A stretch of 64,000 nucleotides of DNA from Carposina sasakii (taxonomy: Eukaryota; Arthropoda; Insecta; Lepidoptera; Carposinidae), in the NCBI GenBank assembly GCA_014607495.2, contig CP053175.1, positions 7,316,001-7,380,000 on the forward strand, in the 5' to 3' direction. This document shows, piece by piece, positions 54,810 through 64,000 of this stretch. Both the position numbers and the translations under genes were made by a program. Position 1 is the stretch's first letter, and each line of letters opens with the position of its first letter. The notes beneath the pieces are model-generated. The model saw nothing but the letters and a program-made list of their open reading frames with translations, had not been told where the DNA came from and did no database searches.

Positions 54810-55800
54810 CAAGTACTTCATGAGATGGGCTTTTATACTTATTCAGTTAATAAGATTTATTTTCCTTTAAGATTTCCTAACACGATATTTTATACAAAAC
54901 ACATAGTAACTAACAGTTACACTGTAACTCTGATTGTACTGCGACTAAGTAAACCAAATGATGTCCCTAATCTGTCACCGAGTACTGCAGTTCGGGCAGT
55001 CACGCGTAATGAGATACGTCTGTCTGCGATCTCGATGTGACAGGAGCAGGAACAGCTCCCTGATACTGTCACGTAGTATTTGAGAGTTGTATTTCCTGTG
55101 TAATCTAATATTTTACAGTATGATTGGGCAAATTCTGATATAAAGGTATAAAAATAAAATAAACATTTGGAAAATTTATCGATATATATCACACAAAAAT
55201 CAACGTAACTATACGTCGTTAATTGAGATTCATTCTTTTTTTTTCTTATCAAGCAGTTTTTTGACAGCCATATCTAAAGAGCGACATTTACTGAAATTAC
55301 ATTTTTTTTAAATCTAGGTACAAAGTTAATTATTAACTTAACTGATCCCAGCTCAGCTCTCACAAATATCATCAATATCCATTCAGTGTTTTAAAAAACA
55401 TCTTACAGATATATTTTGGTACAGATTATTTTGTTCTGAAAGCGCGTCTTTAATGAGACTTTTTACCCCCTTTCGGCACTCTAGAGGTGTTTAAGACAGA
55501 TAAGCTCATAGTGGACGTTAAGACAAATGTCCACCATTTTTCCACGTCATGGTGTGAATAGAGTACGAGACGCAGTTAATTAAATAAGTACCGTATTAAT
55601 GTATTTTACAAAAATGTTTCTTATTTTTACTTTAACATGGTTTTATTACATTCTGCTGCTGAGGTTGTTTTGAAAAGAAACCTTGCTTCGTTTATATCCC
55701 ATGATTGTGAAAATATATGACATTGAAATCAGATGCAAGGAATACTTATTTTAAAACGTATTACTTAGTAGGTGTTAAACAATTCTTAAATAATTCAGGA
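54810..55800. other. no gene seen
   Basis: AT-rich. The minus-strand frame 55252-54917 has no recognisable domain. No family recognised. Confidence 0.4.
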
Positions 55801-55806
55801 ATGTTC

Positions 55807-56146
55807 ATACTTGAAAAGTAAACTGGAGATATCTTACATCAAATATAGTGGATAGGTTCTATATAATGGGCTATTTTAATAGCTTTTCGCTTAATCTCCG
55901 TTATACCTCTTTTGTTCTTAAGGAAGGACTACCGCATACCGAGGCGAGCCCTAGGCTGGAACGCGCAAGAAAAGCGTAAACATAGCTGCCTTAAGCAAAC
56001 CTGGCGGCGGACGATCATAGCAGAGTCGAAGACTATAGGATAATACTGAAACGAATGAAAATGCAAAGCTCAAAATCTACTTCATCCAGGGGACACGGGA
56101 ATATAAGGCTAGCAAGTCATCCCTTTTGTTACACCCTGCATAAGTA
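55807..56146 (-). repeat. M2 element with LINE piece
   Basis: The left part is M2 in reverse (TAGTGGATAGGTTCTATATA, AATAGCTTTTCGCTTAATCT, TACCTCTTTTGTT) and the right end is CCCTTTTGTTACACCCTG. Between them, 55921-56050 encodes (plus strand) R-K-D-Y-R-I-P-R-R-A-L-G-W-N and T-W-R-R-T-I-I-A-E, the C-terminal tail of a LINE protein. Confidence 0.55.
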
Positions 56147-56154
56147 TTACTAAC

Positions 56155-56350
56155 CGTCTTCACGATCATCATCACTACTAATCATCTTCCTGCCCTGTTC
56201 CCATTTATTTGGGGTCGGCGCAATATGTTCTTTTCTTCCATTCATCCCTATTATCCGTCATCTCATTGCTCACTCCCAGTACATGCATATCCTCTCTCAC
56301 ACAGTCCATCCAACATTTCTTTGATCTACCTCTTCCTTTATATCCATCCA
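56155..56350 (-). repeat. LINE C-terminal remnant
   Basis: On the minus strand: G-R-G-R-S-K-K-C-W-M-D-C-V, then D-N-R-D-E-W-K-K-R-T-Y-C-A-D-P and a stop. This is a LINE tail of another type, opposite in strand to the one at 55921. Confidence 0.5.
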
Positions 56351-56369
56351 CGATCATCATCACTACTAC

Positions 56370-56577
56370 ATATTATAATACAAAGTCGCTTCCCGCTGAT
56401 TGTGTGTCCCTATGTATGCTTAGATCTTTAAAAATACCCAACAGATTTTGATGCGGTTTTATAAATACATAGAGTGATTCAATAGGAAGATTTGTATGTA
56501 TAACTAGCGACTCGCCCCGGCTTCGCACGGACGCAATGCCCCTTTACGCGGACGAAGTCGTGGGCGGCCGGTAGCTT
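56370..56577 (+). repeat. Z repeat
   Basis: TATGCTTAGATCTTTAAAAA, TTTTGATGCGGTTTTATAAA, CGCCCCGGCTTCGCACGGAC, GCGGACGAAGTCGTGGGCGG. It aligns with 30225-30405 throughout. Confidence 0.65.
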
Positions 56578-56579
56578 TA

Positions 56580-57290
56580 TACAAACCAAAGCTTAAGTAT
56601 TTACAAAAAAAAACTGAAGAAATCCAAGACGATCAGTATGATAGATTAGTCCGGCAATTAAGGAAAAATTTTAATTTTTAACTCTGAGTTTCCAACGGAA
56701 CTTTAGTCGTTAATTCTCCATTTTAAGTGGATTCTCGACTTCATAAATAAAACAATGTGGACAGGGAAACGGCTCGGTAATTTTTAGTGCTGGCAACATG
56801 CTTTACTTACTTTATGTTTTAATTTTTTTGAAACCGCGTATCTTTCAGTTTTAATTTATTACTTAGTTGCTGTTTCGACGACGGTTAAGACTGACCGACC
56901 CTATTCATAATATAAATTATTCGCCGCCCGCGACTTTGTTTTCGTAAACTGTAAAATTCTCGTATTTCCCGTAGGAATTTCGAAAAGGAAAGTAGTCTAT
57001 GTTCCTGTTATTACATCAGCCATCTGCTAGTGAAAGTTTCTTCAAAATTTGTATAGCCGTTTTAGAGATTAGCCGAAACAAACAGAGAGACAGACAAAAA
57101 TTAAAACAAACGACATTTTGGTCTCAGATTAAGCACTTAATCTCAAATATCGGTATATGTACCGTATCCGTATATATAAATAACGCGTATAGTAAAAAGT
57201 TGTTATTTCAATATGTCGTAGATCAAATTTTTGTCAACATTATAATTTGTTTGTGTACAATAAAGAATAGGAATAAATGTGAAAATTTGT
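56580..57290. other. no gene; L/LINE-tail remnant near 56925
   Basis: CGCCGCCCGCGACTTTGTTT and TAGCCGTTTTAGAGATTAGC (56922-57076) are distantly L-like; otherwise unassigned. Confidence 0.35.
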
Positions 57291-57292
57291 GA

Positions 57293-58164
57293 TAATAGCC
57301 TACTACGCAGACGACGTACTTTTCTCCGCGGGGGACTAAAAAGCACGCTCCATCAATAAAATTGAACGCTTACAAATGTATCAAGCAACGCAAACGACGT
57401 TTGTCCGTCGAATACCCTTGGACATGCAGGGACCGACGCGGACAAAAGTACGCGGTAGTCCTCGAAAAAATGTGTTTCAAAAATAGAACTTGTGTTGTTA
57501 AGGGAGCCAACATGTTTATTTTGTATCACCTCACTGACGTCATTTGAAGCACCATCTCTATTCTGGGTTCCGAAACTTTGAATTTTCCGTTGGTACCTAC
57601 AAAGGGTGTAACAGAAAGGGTATGTTAAATGAAAAGCTATGTAAATTAGCCTAATTAGCCTTCTTTAGAGAACCTATTTCGAAACTCGAAATCACATGTT
57701 TATTTGTCAAGATTGTATGAACATTCCTGAGTTGTTTAAGAATTCTCCATACTATCTGGAAAAATAGACATGTCACCTAAAGTGACGATAACTTCAAAAT
57801 TATGTAAGTATTATAATAAGTAAAAATATTATATAAAATTAACTATTAATATAAATGATTTTTTATTAATCTCATCGCGTTTATTTAGTTAGTGGTACAG
57901 CTAATGTGTAAATATGTATCTAGTTTCTATAATATACCCATTATGTAATATCAAAGTTTCGGAACCCAGAAAAGAGATGGAGCTTTAAATAACGTAAGTG
58001 AGGTGACAGATAATAACCGAGTTGGCTCTTTATTCCTCTATAGTTGTTCTCATCTATGAAATGATCGCACACCGTGTATTTTGAGTCCGCGTATGGTCCG
58101 TGGTAAATTCTCGGCGTATTTTTCTCCCCCACGGAAAAAAGTACGTCATCTGCGTAGGCTATTA
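57293..58164. mobile_element. long inverted-repeat element
   Basis: The outer ends TAATAGCCTAC...GACGACGTACTTTTC (57293 onward) and their inverse (to 58164) match for about 45 bp. The inner parts of the arms match for about 70 bp (CACCTCACTGACGTCATTTG to GGTTCCGAAACTTTG at 57525-57582, inverse at 57951-58020). The middles of the arms differ, and the spacer carries an M2-like piece (57602-57680). Confidence 0.6.
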
Positions 58165-58169
58165 AGTGA

Positions 58170-58780
58170 AGATTTTTTTGGCAGGCCTGTGTTCAGCAGT
58201 GGACTTAAAGGCTGAAATGATGATGATGATGATGAAAATGTGTGTTTTTTTATGTCGTATAACTGTGACCAACAAATAAAATTGCAGGGTTATAAGGTGC
58301 ATCATACGATTATGTCTTACAACTCTTATTTTTACCACTTTCCATAATAACTTGTCTTATTCATATTTAAACAACGAAAAAAATCATTTTAGTTCAAACA
58401 AATTAAAACACAAATGTCCTCCGCAATGGAAATTCAGATCCTGGCCGAAAATACAATGTCAAAGTAATATTTTTAAAATTTATTCAACGCCAAGAACACT
58501 CTTTACGCGGGAAACGACGCGATTTGTAATTCGAATGCCGCCAGATTATTTCTCATGGAGGATAGGAATTTCAAATAGTTTTTAAAATTATTCGCGAACA
58601 CTTTTTGCGAGTTGTTCTAATTTGAAATTTCATGAATTCGAGACGGAGTTTAGGCAAATTGAGGTGTTTTACATTAATCCTTTTTGTTAGAGGTCTGGGG
58701 GCGTGCGCTAACTATTAGTGTCAGAATAGAACGAGGCACGAGCCTTGTACAGAGGGGTATACAAACATTTATATACTCTA
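58170..58780. other. no gene; LINE tail and (ATG)n at 58180
   Basis: GGCAGGCCTGTGTTCAGCAG with (ATG)n (58180-58236) is an E-type LINE tail; beyond it is unassigned AT-rich DNA. Confidence 0.4.
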
Positions 58781-58784
58781 TACT

Positions 58785-58905
58785 TTTATACATCTCAACT
58801 ATACCCTCAAAATTGGTCAGAAGTGGCACCATGTGGTTCTATCGGCCCTTGGTGCTCTGCCTACCCCATAAGGGATAAAGGCGTGATTATATGTATGTAT
58901 GAATG
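58785..58905 (+). repeat. T repeat, 3' half
   Basis: CATCTCAACTATACCCTCAA to AAGGCGTGATTATATGTATG; 5' truncated, as expected for a retroposon. Confidence 0.7.
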
Positions 58906-58909
58906 TACT

Positions 58910-59150
58910 TTTACACCCTATCTATATCTGTGTGAGATTTGACAATGCGACGGTCACGAGATTGTTCAATTTTACTGCAATGGAATTATTATTATTGAGA
59001 AAAAAGGAAACCGAGGAATTCGATTTAGAGAAAATAGCAAAATTTTGCGAATAGAAAAATTGCTTCAAGAAAAAAAATATTTTGTCAAAAAGTTCGCCAT
59101 ACTCTTTATAATAATAAGTTTGTGGTTTTATATCAAACAGCTCTATCATC
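58910..59150. other. no gene seen
   Basis: The minus-strand frame here lacks any domain. Confidence 0.35.
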
Positions 59151-59154
59151 TTGT

Positions 59155-59325
59155 AATGAGCCTAGACAGTCCACTGCTGGACTTAGGCTTCCCCAGGTAG
59201 CGTCATAACATAAGGCTACTTCCATTATGAGGATTTTTGCCCATAGTTAACAGACTGGGGACCGCAGTGTAATTTTCTGACTATGTTGTCAAGAGAAGAG
59301 GCGCTGCTGCCCACCTCCTGGAAAC
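59155..59325 (-). repeat. Y repeat
   Basis: ACAGTCCACTGCTGGACTTA, ATGAGGATTTTTGCCCATAG, CGCTGCTGCCCACCTCCTGG. Confidence 0.6.
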
Positions 59326-59579
59326 CGGAAACACAGCCATATATATGTTATTCGATAACAGGGTGCACCATTGGCAGTTGAGGTCGTCTATGGAGCCGTG
59401 GTAAAGTCGAACCCAATAACAACCAGTGTTATTCATTCATTTGCTTAAGGAATTCCTTTCTTCAGCAATTAATCTAGCTCTGGATTCCACTATCGGATTA
59501 TTAAACGGAAGACTTGATAGATTGTGGCATAGAAGTAGGAAGAGAGAAATTGAGGAGCTGTGATTAAGGAAAGAATACG

Positions 59580-59735
59580 CGCCTCCCGTGTTGGCAACAT
59601 AGTCCAAAAATCAGACTGCGGTCACCAACCCGCCTGCCCAGCGTGGTGATTATGGGCAAAAACCCCCCTTATAGAGGTATCTTTGTGGCGTGCCCTGAGG
59701 GACGCCTACGTTCAGCAGTAGACAGCAATAGACTA
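59580..59735 (+). repeat. Y repeat, 3' part
   Basis: CGCCTCCCGTGTTGGCAACA, CAACCCGCCTGCCCAGCGTG, GACGCCTACGTTCAGCAGTA. Confidence 0.65.
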
Positions 59736-59944
59736 ATCGAGTACCCCTTATTGCAGGAACGATAAATAAATAAGAGATGAAATGAGATATATTTAGAATT
59801 TACTATCAAAATACAATACAAGATGACAGAGAACACCAGTTTTATTAATGTGACAAATGGGCACGTTTTTCTTTGCACAACTCTAAAAAATCTGGTTGCA
59901 TAAATATTTTCTGGTAAATTTAGTAATTTTCTTATTTTTTGTAG

Positions 59945-60014
59945 GCGCCGCGTACCCCTTGATGCAAGCTTGCGTACCCTTGGGGGTACGTGTACCTCTA
60001 ATTGGGAACCACTG
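59945..60014 (-). repeat. hAT terminus remnant
   Basis: On the minus strand it starts CAGTGGTTCCCAATTAGAGG and has repeated GTACGC/GTACCC blocks. CAGTGGTTC-type ends are typical of hAT transposons. Only one end is seen. Confidence 0.45.
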
Positions 60015-60294
60015 GACTAATGTATATGTGTACCTATGTATTTATGTATGTGTTGCTGGTCTCATGATACAAAATCTTAGATCTTGGTAGTAATTCACTC
60101 CTTAATGTACATTCTATAATCACGTCACTGTGTACATACAAAATATTCCAGTGACGTTATTCGTCACTGTATTACTAGAAAATAATGGCTTAAGATAAGA
60201 TAGAAAAAAATCGAAGTATATTCCTCTCAAATATGTTTCTAGTGCGAACTCAATTATCTTCCAGTTAATCAGGATCATTATTGTTGGACTTCCT

Positions 60295-60432
60295 CCGACC
60301 AGATGGATCGATGACTTAAAAAGGGCTGAGGGCTGAGTATAGAGGCTGGTAGTGACTGGATGGGAAAAACGGGAGATGGAGCCGTGTGGCGTGCCCTGGG
60401 GAAGGCCTACGTCCAGCAGTGGACTGCAATTA
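60295..60432 (+). pseudogene. LINE ORF2 C-terminus (Y-type tail)
   Basis: R-W-I-D-D-L-K-R, then after a frameshift G-S-D-W-M-G-K-T-G-D-G-A-V-W-R-A-L and G-K-A-Y-V-Q-Q-W-T-A. This is the best-preserved copy of the LINE tail whose codons equal the 3' tail of the Y repeat. No reverse transcriptase motif remains. Confidence 0.6.
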
Positions 60433-60536
60433 ATAATCCGGCAGAATCACCAGAGTTGCAGACTTGTCTGTAACACATGCTAAGTCAGCAGAACCCTTTT
60501 GCTATTATGACACATCGCACATTACTTTTGCGAGAT

Positions 60537-60783
60537 ACATACATACATATAATCACGCCTTTATCCCTTACGGGGAAGCCAGAGCACCAAGGGCCGAAAG
60601 AACCACATGGTGCCACTTCTGACCAATTTTGAGGGTATAGTTGAGTTGTACAAGTACATGTGGTCAGCCCATCGCCTACAAAACACCAGGACCCTCTTGT
60701 CCCTCTGCTGACTTGTACAGTATGTCCGGGAAGAGAAGCATCTGTAGTATTATACTTTTTTTTTCACACCCAGAGCAGCATAG
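60537..60783 (-). repeat. T repeat
   Basis: ATACATACATATAATCACGC to CACCCAGAGCAGCATAGA, with a 20-bp internal deletion near 60655. Confidence 0.75.
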
Positions 60784-60789
60784 AAGAAG

Positions 60790-61090
60790 ATTTGCGAAAA
60801 GCCTATAAAATAATTTGTACCACCACTTTGCCAATCTTTTAGTGTAATGTGATGTGTAGTGTGCGTTGTATCGCTGTAAATAAATAAGCTAATGTGGGAA
60901 TATCGAGGAAAGTTCCATTCCTACGCCCTCCTCCATGACTTGCAGTTATAGGAATAGAGGATTAGTTTCTAGCACTTGCACCTCTATGTCAATTGGTATT
61001 GCTTCAAGTTTCCATTCGAAACGCATCGGAGTTGTTAAAGATAGGCTTTAGGGGTATTTGTTACCCCAGCGGCAAAAGGGGATAGTAATA
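60790..61090. other. no gene seen
   Basis: Unassigned DNA. Confidence 0.35.
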
Positions 61091-61094
61091 ACAA

Positions 61095-61180
61095 ATATTC
61101 ACACACTTCACAACACATTAACCTAGTCCTACATTAAGATTTCTAGGGTCTTGTGTTGTGGGTCTAATTCGATGATATCT
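61095..61180 (-). repeat. SINE B 3' fragment
   Basis: ATTCACACACTTCACAACAC, TTAAGATTTCTAGGGTCTTG. Confidence 0.5.
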
Positions 61181-61238
61181 ATAACGGAATGCAACGGAAT
61201 GATTTTATACCGAAGTGTGAGAGGTAAATAATATTTGA

Positions 61239-61347
61239 GGGGTAAGCACGAACCTCTCGATAGTCCGTAACGCTATCGTCGAACTGTCAAATCACATAGA
61301 TTTTACTAGCCAGTCGCTAGCCGCGTAAAAAGGTTCGTACTTACCCC
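61239..61347. mobile_element. small MITE S
   Basis: 109 bp with 17-bp TIRs, GGGGTAAGYACGAACCT (61239-61255 and inverse 61331-61347). A diverged copy with the same core (CTCTCGATAGTCCGTAA) is at 43727-43868. Confidence 0.75.
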
Positions 61348-61469
61348 ACTGGTGTAATATTTCGTGTGCGTGTAAAATCTGTGTTTTAAGTTGGAATAGG
61401 CTCGAAGTATGGTTGATGTATTACATTTACTGTACATGTTTGACTCGTCTCTGTATAGTGAATAACAAA

Positions 61470-61814
61470 TAGCGGTGATAGCCCAGTGGTTAAGACGTGC
61501 ACCTTCCAAGCAGGAGGCGTTTGTTCGATCCCAGTCACGGGCCTGTACCAATGAATTTATTTCATGTACAGATGTAATATTGCAAAATTGTCACTTAGCT
61601 CGAGCCTCGGAAAGCACGTAAAACCATTGGTCCTGCGCCTGATCTCTCTCCGATTGTGTCGGCTTTTCATCCCATCGGACTATGAGAGTAACGGAATAGA
61701 GAGTGCATCTGTGTTTGCGCACACACTTGTGCACTATAATATCTCCTGCGTACCTGGCCAATCTCTGTAGAGATTGTTCGCTTTGGCCGAAATACGGTCG
61801 GAGATCATTTTCAA
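61470..61814 (+). repeat. SINE A, complete with target duplication
   Basis: Head GCGGTGATAGCCCAGTGGTT (A box), GTTCGATCCCAGTCACGGGC (B box), body through TTGGTCCTGCGCCTGATCTC to GCACACACTTGTGCACTATA and ACGGTCGGAGATCAT. It is flanked by TGAATAACAAA (61459-61469 and 61815-61825). Confidence 0.85.
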
Positions 61815-61829
61815 TGAATAACAAAATTA

Positions 61830-62140
61830 GTTATTTTGATTCCTCCCTTGCATAACAAGCTCGGGTTTTAAGTGTTTAAATAAAATTAAGTTTTATTTTA
61901 AAAAGTTTAAATACGTGTTTATTTACAATGAGATTTTAACAAACCAAGTTTTTTGTGACCAACAATAAATAAAACTCAACATGTAGGTACATACACGTCA
62001 TAAATAAAATTCTTATTTTACAAGTAGCTCAAAATGGGGGTAGTAAGATAAGGCCGCCAGTAACCCCGGCTCAGGCTGTAAACTTACAGCTACGTGTGCT
62101 CAAAGCCTTTTTAGGGGTCCGTATAAAAAATACATATTAC
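61830..62140. other. no gene seen
   Basis: AT-rich, unassigned. Confidence 0.4.
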
Positions 62141-62141
62141 A

Positions 62142-62200
62142 AAACTAGTGGACGCCCGCGACTCCGTCCGCATTGACTGCAGAAAAAATATAATGTCGAT
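62142..62200 (-). repeat. L repeat 3' end only
   Basis: ACTAGTGGACGCCCGCGACT then ATAATGTCGATATTA; cut off by the MITE at 62219 or by truncation. Confidence 0.6.
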
Positions 62201-62218
62201 ATTAAGGGTCGATTCCGG

Positions 62219-62340
62219 CAGTCACACTTAAACCTAAACCTAATCTTAGTCAGGTCTATCTCTCTCCGTTCTTAACATAAATGGCTGAGAGAGAAAAGGA
62301 GAGGTGGGACTAAATTTACGTTTAGGATTAAGTGTGACAG
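62219..62340. mobile_element. 122-bp MITE
   Basis: TIRs CAGTCACACTTAAACCTAAA and the inverse of TTTAGGATTAAGTGTGACAG. About 25 bp pair with four mismatches. Confidence 0.65.
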
Positions 62341-62448
62341 TATATTTTTAAAATGTAAAGATGTTTATGTTGTTGGCATGCCATAAATAAATAAATAAGT
62401 TTATATAAACGAAAGTCTTAAAAACGTTATTATCAAAATAGTTATGAA

Positions 62449-62694
62449 CACGAACGTATAAAGAATAACGGACGGAGTGTTGTGACTACACAGAGTGAAG
62501 CATTCCTAGTAAGCTCGGCAACGATATTCCATGGAGTAGGGATGTGTATTGACGCGTTATCCACCCACACATACAAACCATAGTAAGCTCGGCGCCTACT
62601 GGAAAATACTGCACACATGCCCAACGCGCCGCCATTTCGGTGCTTCAATCTGTCCAGTGACAGCATTAAGTCCGTTGTTCTTTATACGTTCATG
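62449..62694. mobile_element. hAT-type MITE, second copy
   Basis: 246 bp, close in sequence to 7766-8009 along its whole length. It is flanked by a perfect 8-bp duplication, GTTATGAA (62441-62448 and 62695-62702), different from that of the first copy. Confidence 0.9.
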
Positions 62695-62750
62695 GTTATG
62701 AAAGGCATTTTTGGAAATGATCATGTCGTGTTATTTTTTATTCACAACAT

Positions 62751-63140
62751 ATACAGGATGATTTTTGGTCGTCAACGTTCCCGAAAACTACGGAATCTCC
62801 TCATCATCACGATCATTTTTCTCAATGGAAGCATACCTGGGAAATGTCTGGTTTCCAAAATATTAGGGTCCAAAGTTGAGTAAATAGACTGCGTTTTTCT
62901 GCATAAATGCACATAGACGCGCGTAGCAGGATTTTTTCACGAAAAATAATTAATATCTGTCTATAAAAAAACTAACATAAATACTAGACACTATAAATTT
63001 CGCACGATTAAGGAATTTAAAATTTTTTTTCAAAAAAAAAAAATTTTTTTTCCAGCAATTTTTTTGGCATAAACGTACTTTATTTCATGTATAGAATACG
63101 TACCCTTCGTTAAAGGTGGCCACAAAAAAACATCCTGTAT
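62751..63140 (+). mobile_element. M1 MITE, complete
   Basis: 390 bp with perfect 10-bp ends, ATACAGGATG and CATCCTGTAT. It is the best-preserved copy and the reference for the family. Confidence 0.8.
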
Positions 63141-63144
63141 ATGT

Positions 63145-63560
63145 AGTAATAAATGTTACTTATACTTGTATCCTACTAAAACTTTCCCATTTTTGGAAAC
63201 ACAGCAATGTATGTATATATGTATGTATATGATAGTAATTCTGTGATGATCTTATTTCAATTTAAATTGAGTAAATAGTAAATTAAGGTTAGACAAACAA
63301 TTCTGTTTTTATTCCAGGATTTATTGCCAGCATTTTTAAAACAGACTCTGTCATTTTTCGTCCATAAATAGTGGAATTTCCAATGAAAGGTTATAAGGAA
63401 CTCTCTTCACATAACCGTAGGGTTACTCTTATCCGGATTTTTATTATTACGAGAGATGCGACGCAGAATGAGGGTTTCCATTGTCTGCTGGTTAAAGAAT
63501 AAATGAATTAAGGATTTTTTTTAATATAGTCATATGATATTTAATATGATCATCCGATCA
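63145..63560. other. no gene seen
   Basis: AT-rich, unassigned. Confidence 0.4.
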
Positions 63561-63565
63561 ATTGA

Positions 63566-63602
63566 CCCGGTGGCTTATTGGTTATAGCGGCTACCGTAAA
63601 TT
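63566..63602 (+). repeat. SINE C head remnant
   Basis: GACCCGGTGGCTTATTGGTT matches the A-box end of the SINE C head at 29264-29245; the B-box half is missing. Confidence 0.5.
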
Positions 63603-63604
63603 TT

Positions 63605-63652
63605 GTGTATTTTGTGTTATTTCTACATAAGTAGAAATAACACAAAATACAC
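63605..63652. repeat. perfect 22-bp hairpin
   Basis: GTGTATTTTGTGTTATTTCT plus AC (63605-63626) pairs without mismatch with 63631-63652 around a 4-nt loop, ATAA. It directly follows the SINE C head remnant. Confidence 0.9.
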
Positions 63653-63654
63653 TG

Positions 63655-63790
63655 CTGTGTTCTCAAAAATGAGATTTTAAAAATTGCAATCACGAATAAG
63701 GTGCTACAGCCACGTTTATTACAGAGGGTTTATTTCTAACTCATCTCCTGAGGGTACATACAACTTGCAGTCGGTATATTTTAGTATATA
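63655..63790 (+). repeat. R repeat, degenerate
   Basis: GCTGTGTTCTCAAAAATGAG, GTGCTACAGCCACGTTTATT, ACTCATCTCCTGAG. Confidence 0.5.
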
Positions 63791-63957
63791 TATGCAACAT
63801 GACAGTGGAAACGTACGACAACGCGACAAAATTTTAAATTGTACCGTCGCCGTCGGTTACGTCGAGGTCAGAGGTCACCGGGATGCTAAGTACTTACCTT
63901 GCTGTACTGTAAATATGCAATTTTTGCAACAATATCACTCATTTCCTGTGCGGTGCT

Positions 63958-64000
63958 CACTAGAATACATCAGCTGCATCTTCTTCCGTGCATGCCGTAA
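63958..64000 (-). repeat. R repeat cut by the window end
   Basis: CACTAGAATACATCAGCTGC, CTTCTTCCGTGCATGCCGTA. Confidence 0.6.

Noticed and set aside
54917..55252. 111-codon minus-strand frame.
   Set aside because: Low complexity, no domain, no neighbouring exon signals.
57293..57360. Reverse-transcriptase-like Y-A-D-D motif, also in the opposite arm at 58120-58160.
   Set aside because: It falls in the outer inverted repeat, the frame stops within a few codons, and no other reverse transcriptase motif lies nearby. It is probably chance or an old remnant.
61470..61545. tRNA gene.
   Set aside because: Head of SINE A, within a complete SINE flanked by a target duplication.

Overview
The window looks like repeat-dense DNA from a moth or butterfly (Lepidoptera). 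The clues are many copies of short dispersed repeats of lepidopteran type: Lep1/Helitron-like pieces ending GCGGGCGTCCACTAG, tRNA-headed SINEs, a GTTCCGTACC repeat and LINE C-termini ending in A-Y-V-Q-Q-W. The AT-rich background also fits. I found no host protein-coding exon, rRNA gene or functional tRNA gene in the 64 kb. All recognisable protein-coding matter is transposase or LINE reverse transcriptase. The species, and whether this is an intron, intergenic or heterochromatic (possibly W-linked) DNA, cannot be told from the sequence.

Layout. (1) 3-4081 is a nearly complete DNA transposon with 24-bp terminal inverted repeats (TIRs). Its minus-strand transposase gene (about 840 codons, broken by frameshifts) carries D-F-S-E-N-Y, S-D-G and H-G-K-G motifs, and its ends carry repeats of a CAGGGGAGATAC-like motif. 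(2) 4.1-15.1 kb is a mosaic of SINE pieces, foldback elements and MITEs, including a hAT-type MITE with a perfect 8-bp duplication and a 32-bp-stem hairpin. (3) 15181-21220 is the centrepiece: a Sola-like DNA transposon with TIRs, a perfect 4-bp target duplication (ACAT) and an intact 730-codon transposase. A 2.2-kb pogo-like element (TA duplication, 24-bp TIRs, ATTACCGCGG-like repeats) is inserted in its 3' part. (4) 21.2-26 kb has a small GC-rich island with consecutive hairpins, more small repeats, and a 5'-truncated minus-strand LINE (23420-25876). (5) 26-64 kb is a dense, nested mosaic of about a dozen small families and LINE fragments, best seen at 44780-46511, where a LINE piece sits in a LINE piece inside a MITE.

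Family names used below are mine. SINE A, A2, B and C have tRNA-like heads. Y, T and T2 are SINE-like repeats without a clear tRNA head. R is a repeat containing AGTCGACTCTTACGACATG. L is Lep1/Helitron-like. M1, M2 and M3 are short elements starting ACAGGRTGT. F is a foldback element. P contains GTTCCGTACC. Z contains CCCGGCTTCGCACGG.

How the parts relate. The window is a record of parasites and dependants. The tail of Y matches the last codons of one LINE type present here, and the tails of T and T2 match the 3' end of another, so these short repeats were probably copied by those LINEs. The M1 and hAT-type MITEs have no autonomous partner here. The Sola-like transposase is the only long intact reading frame.
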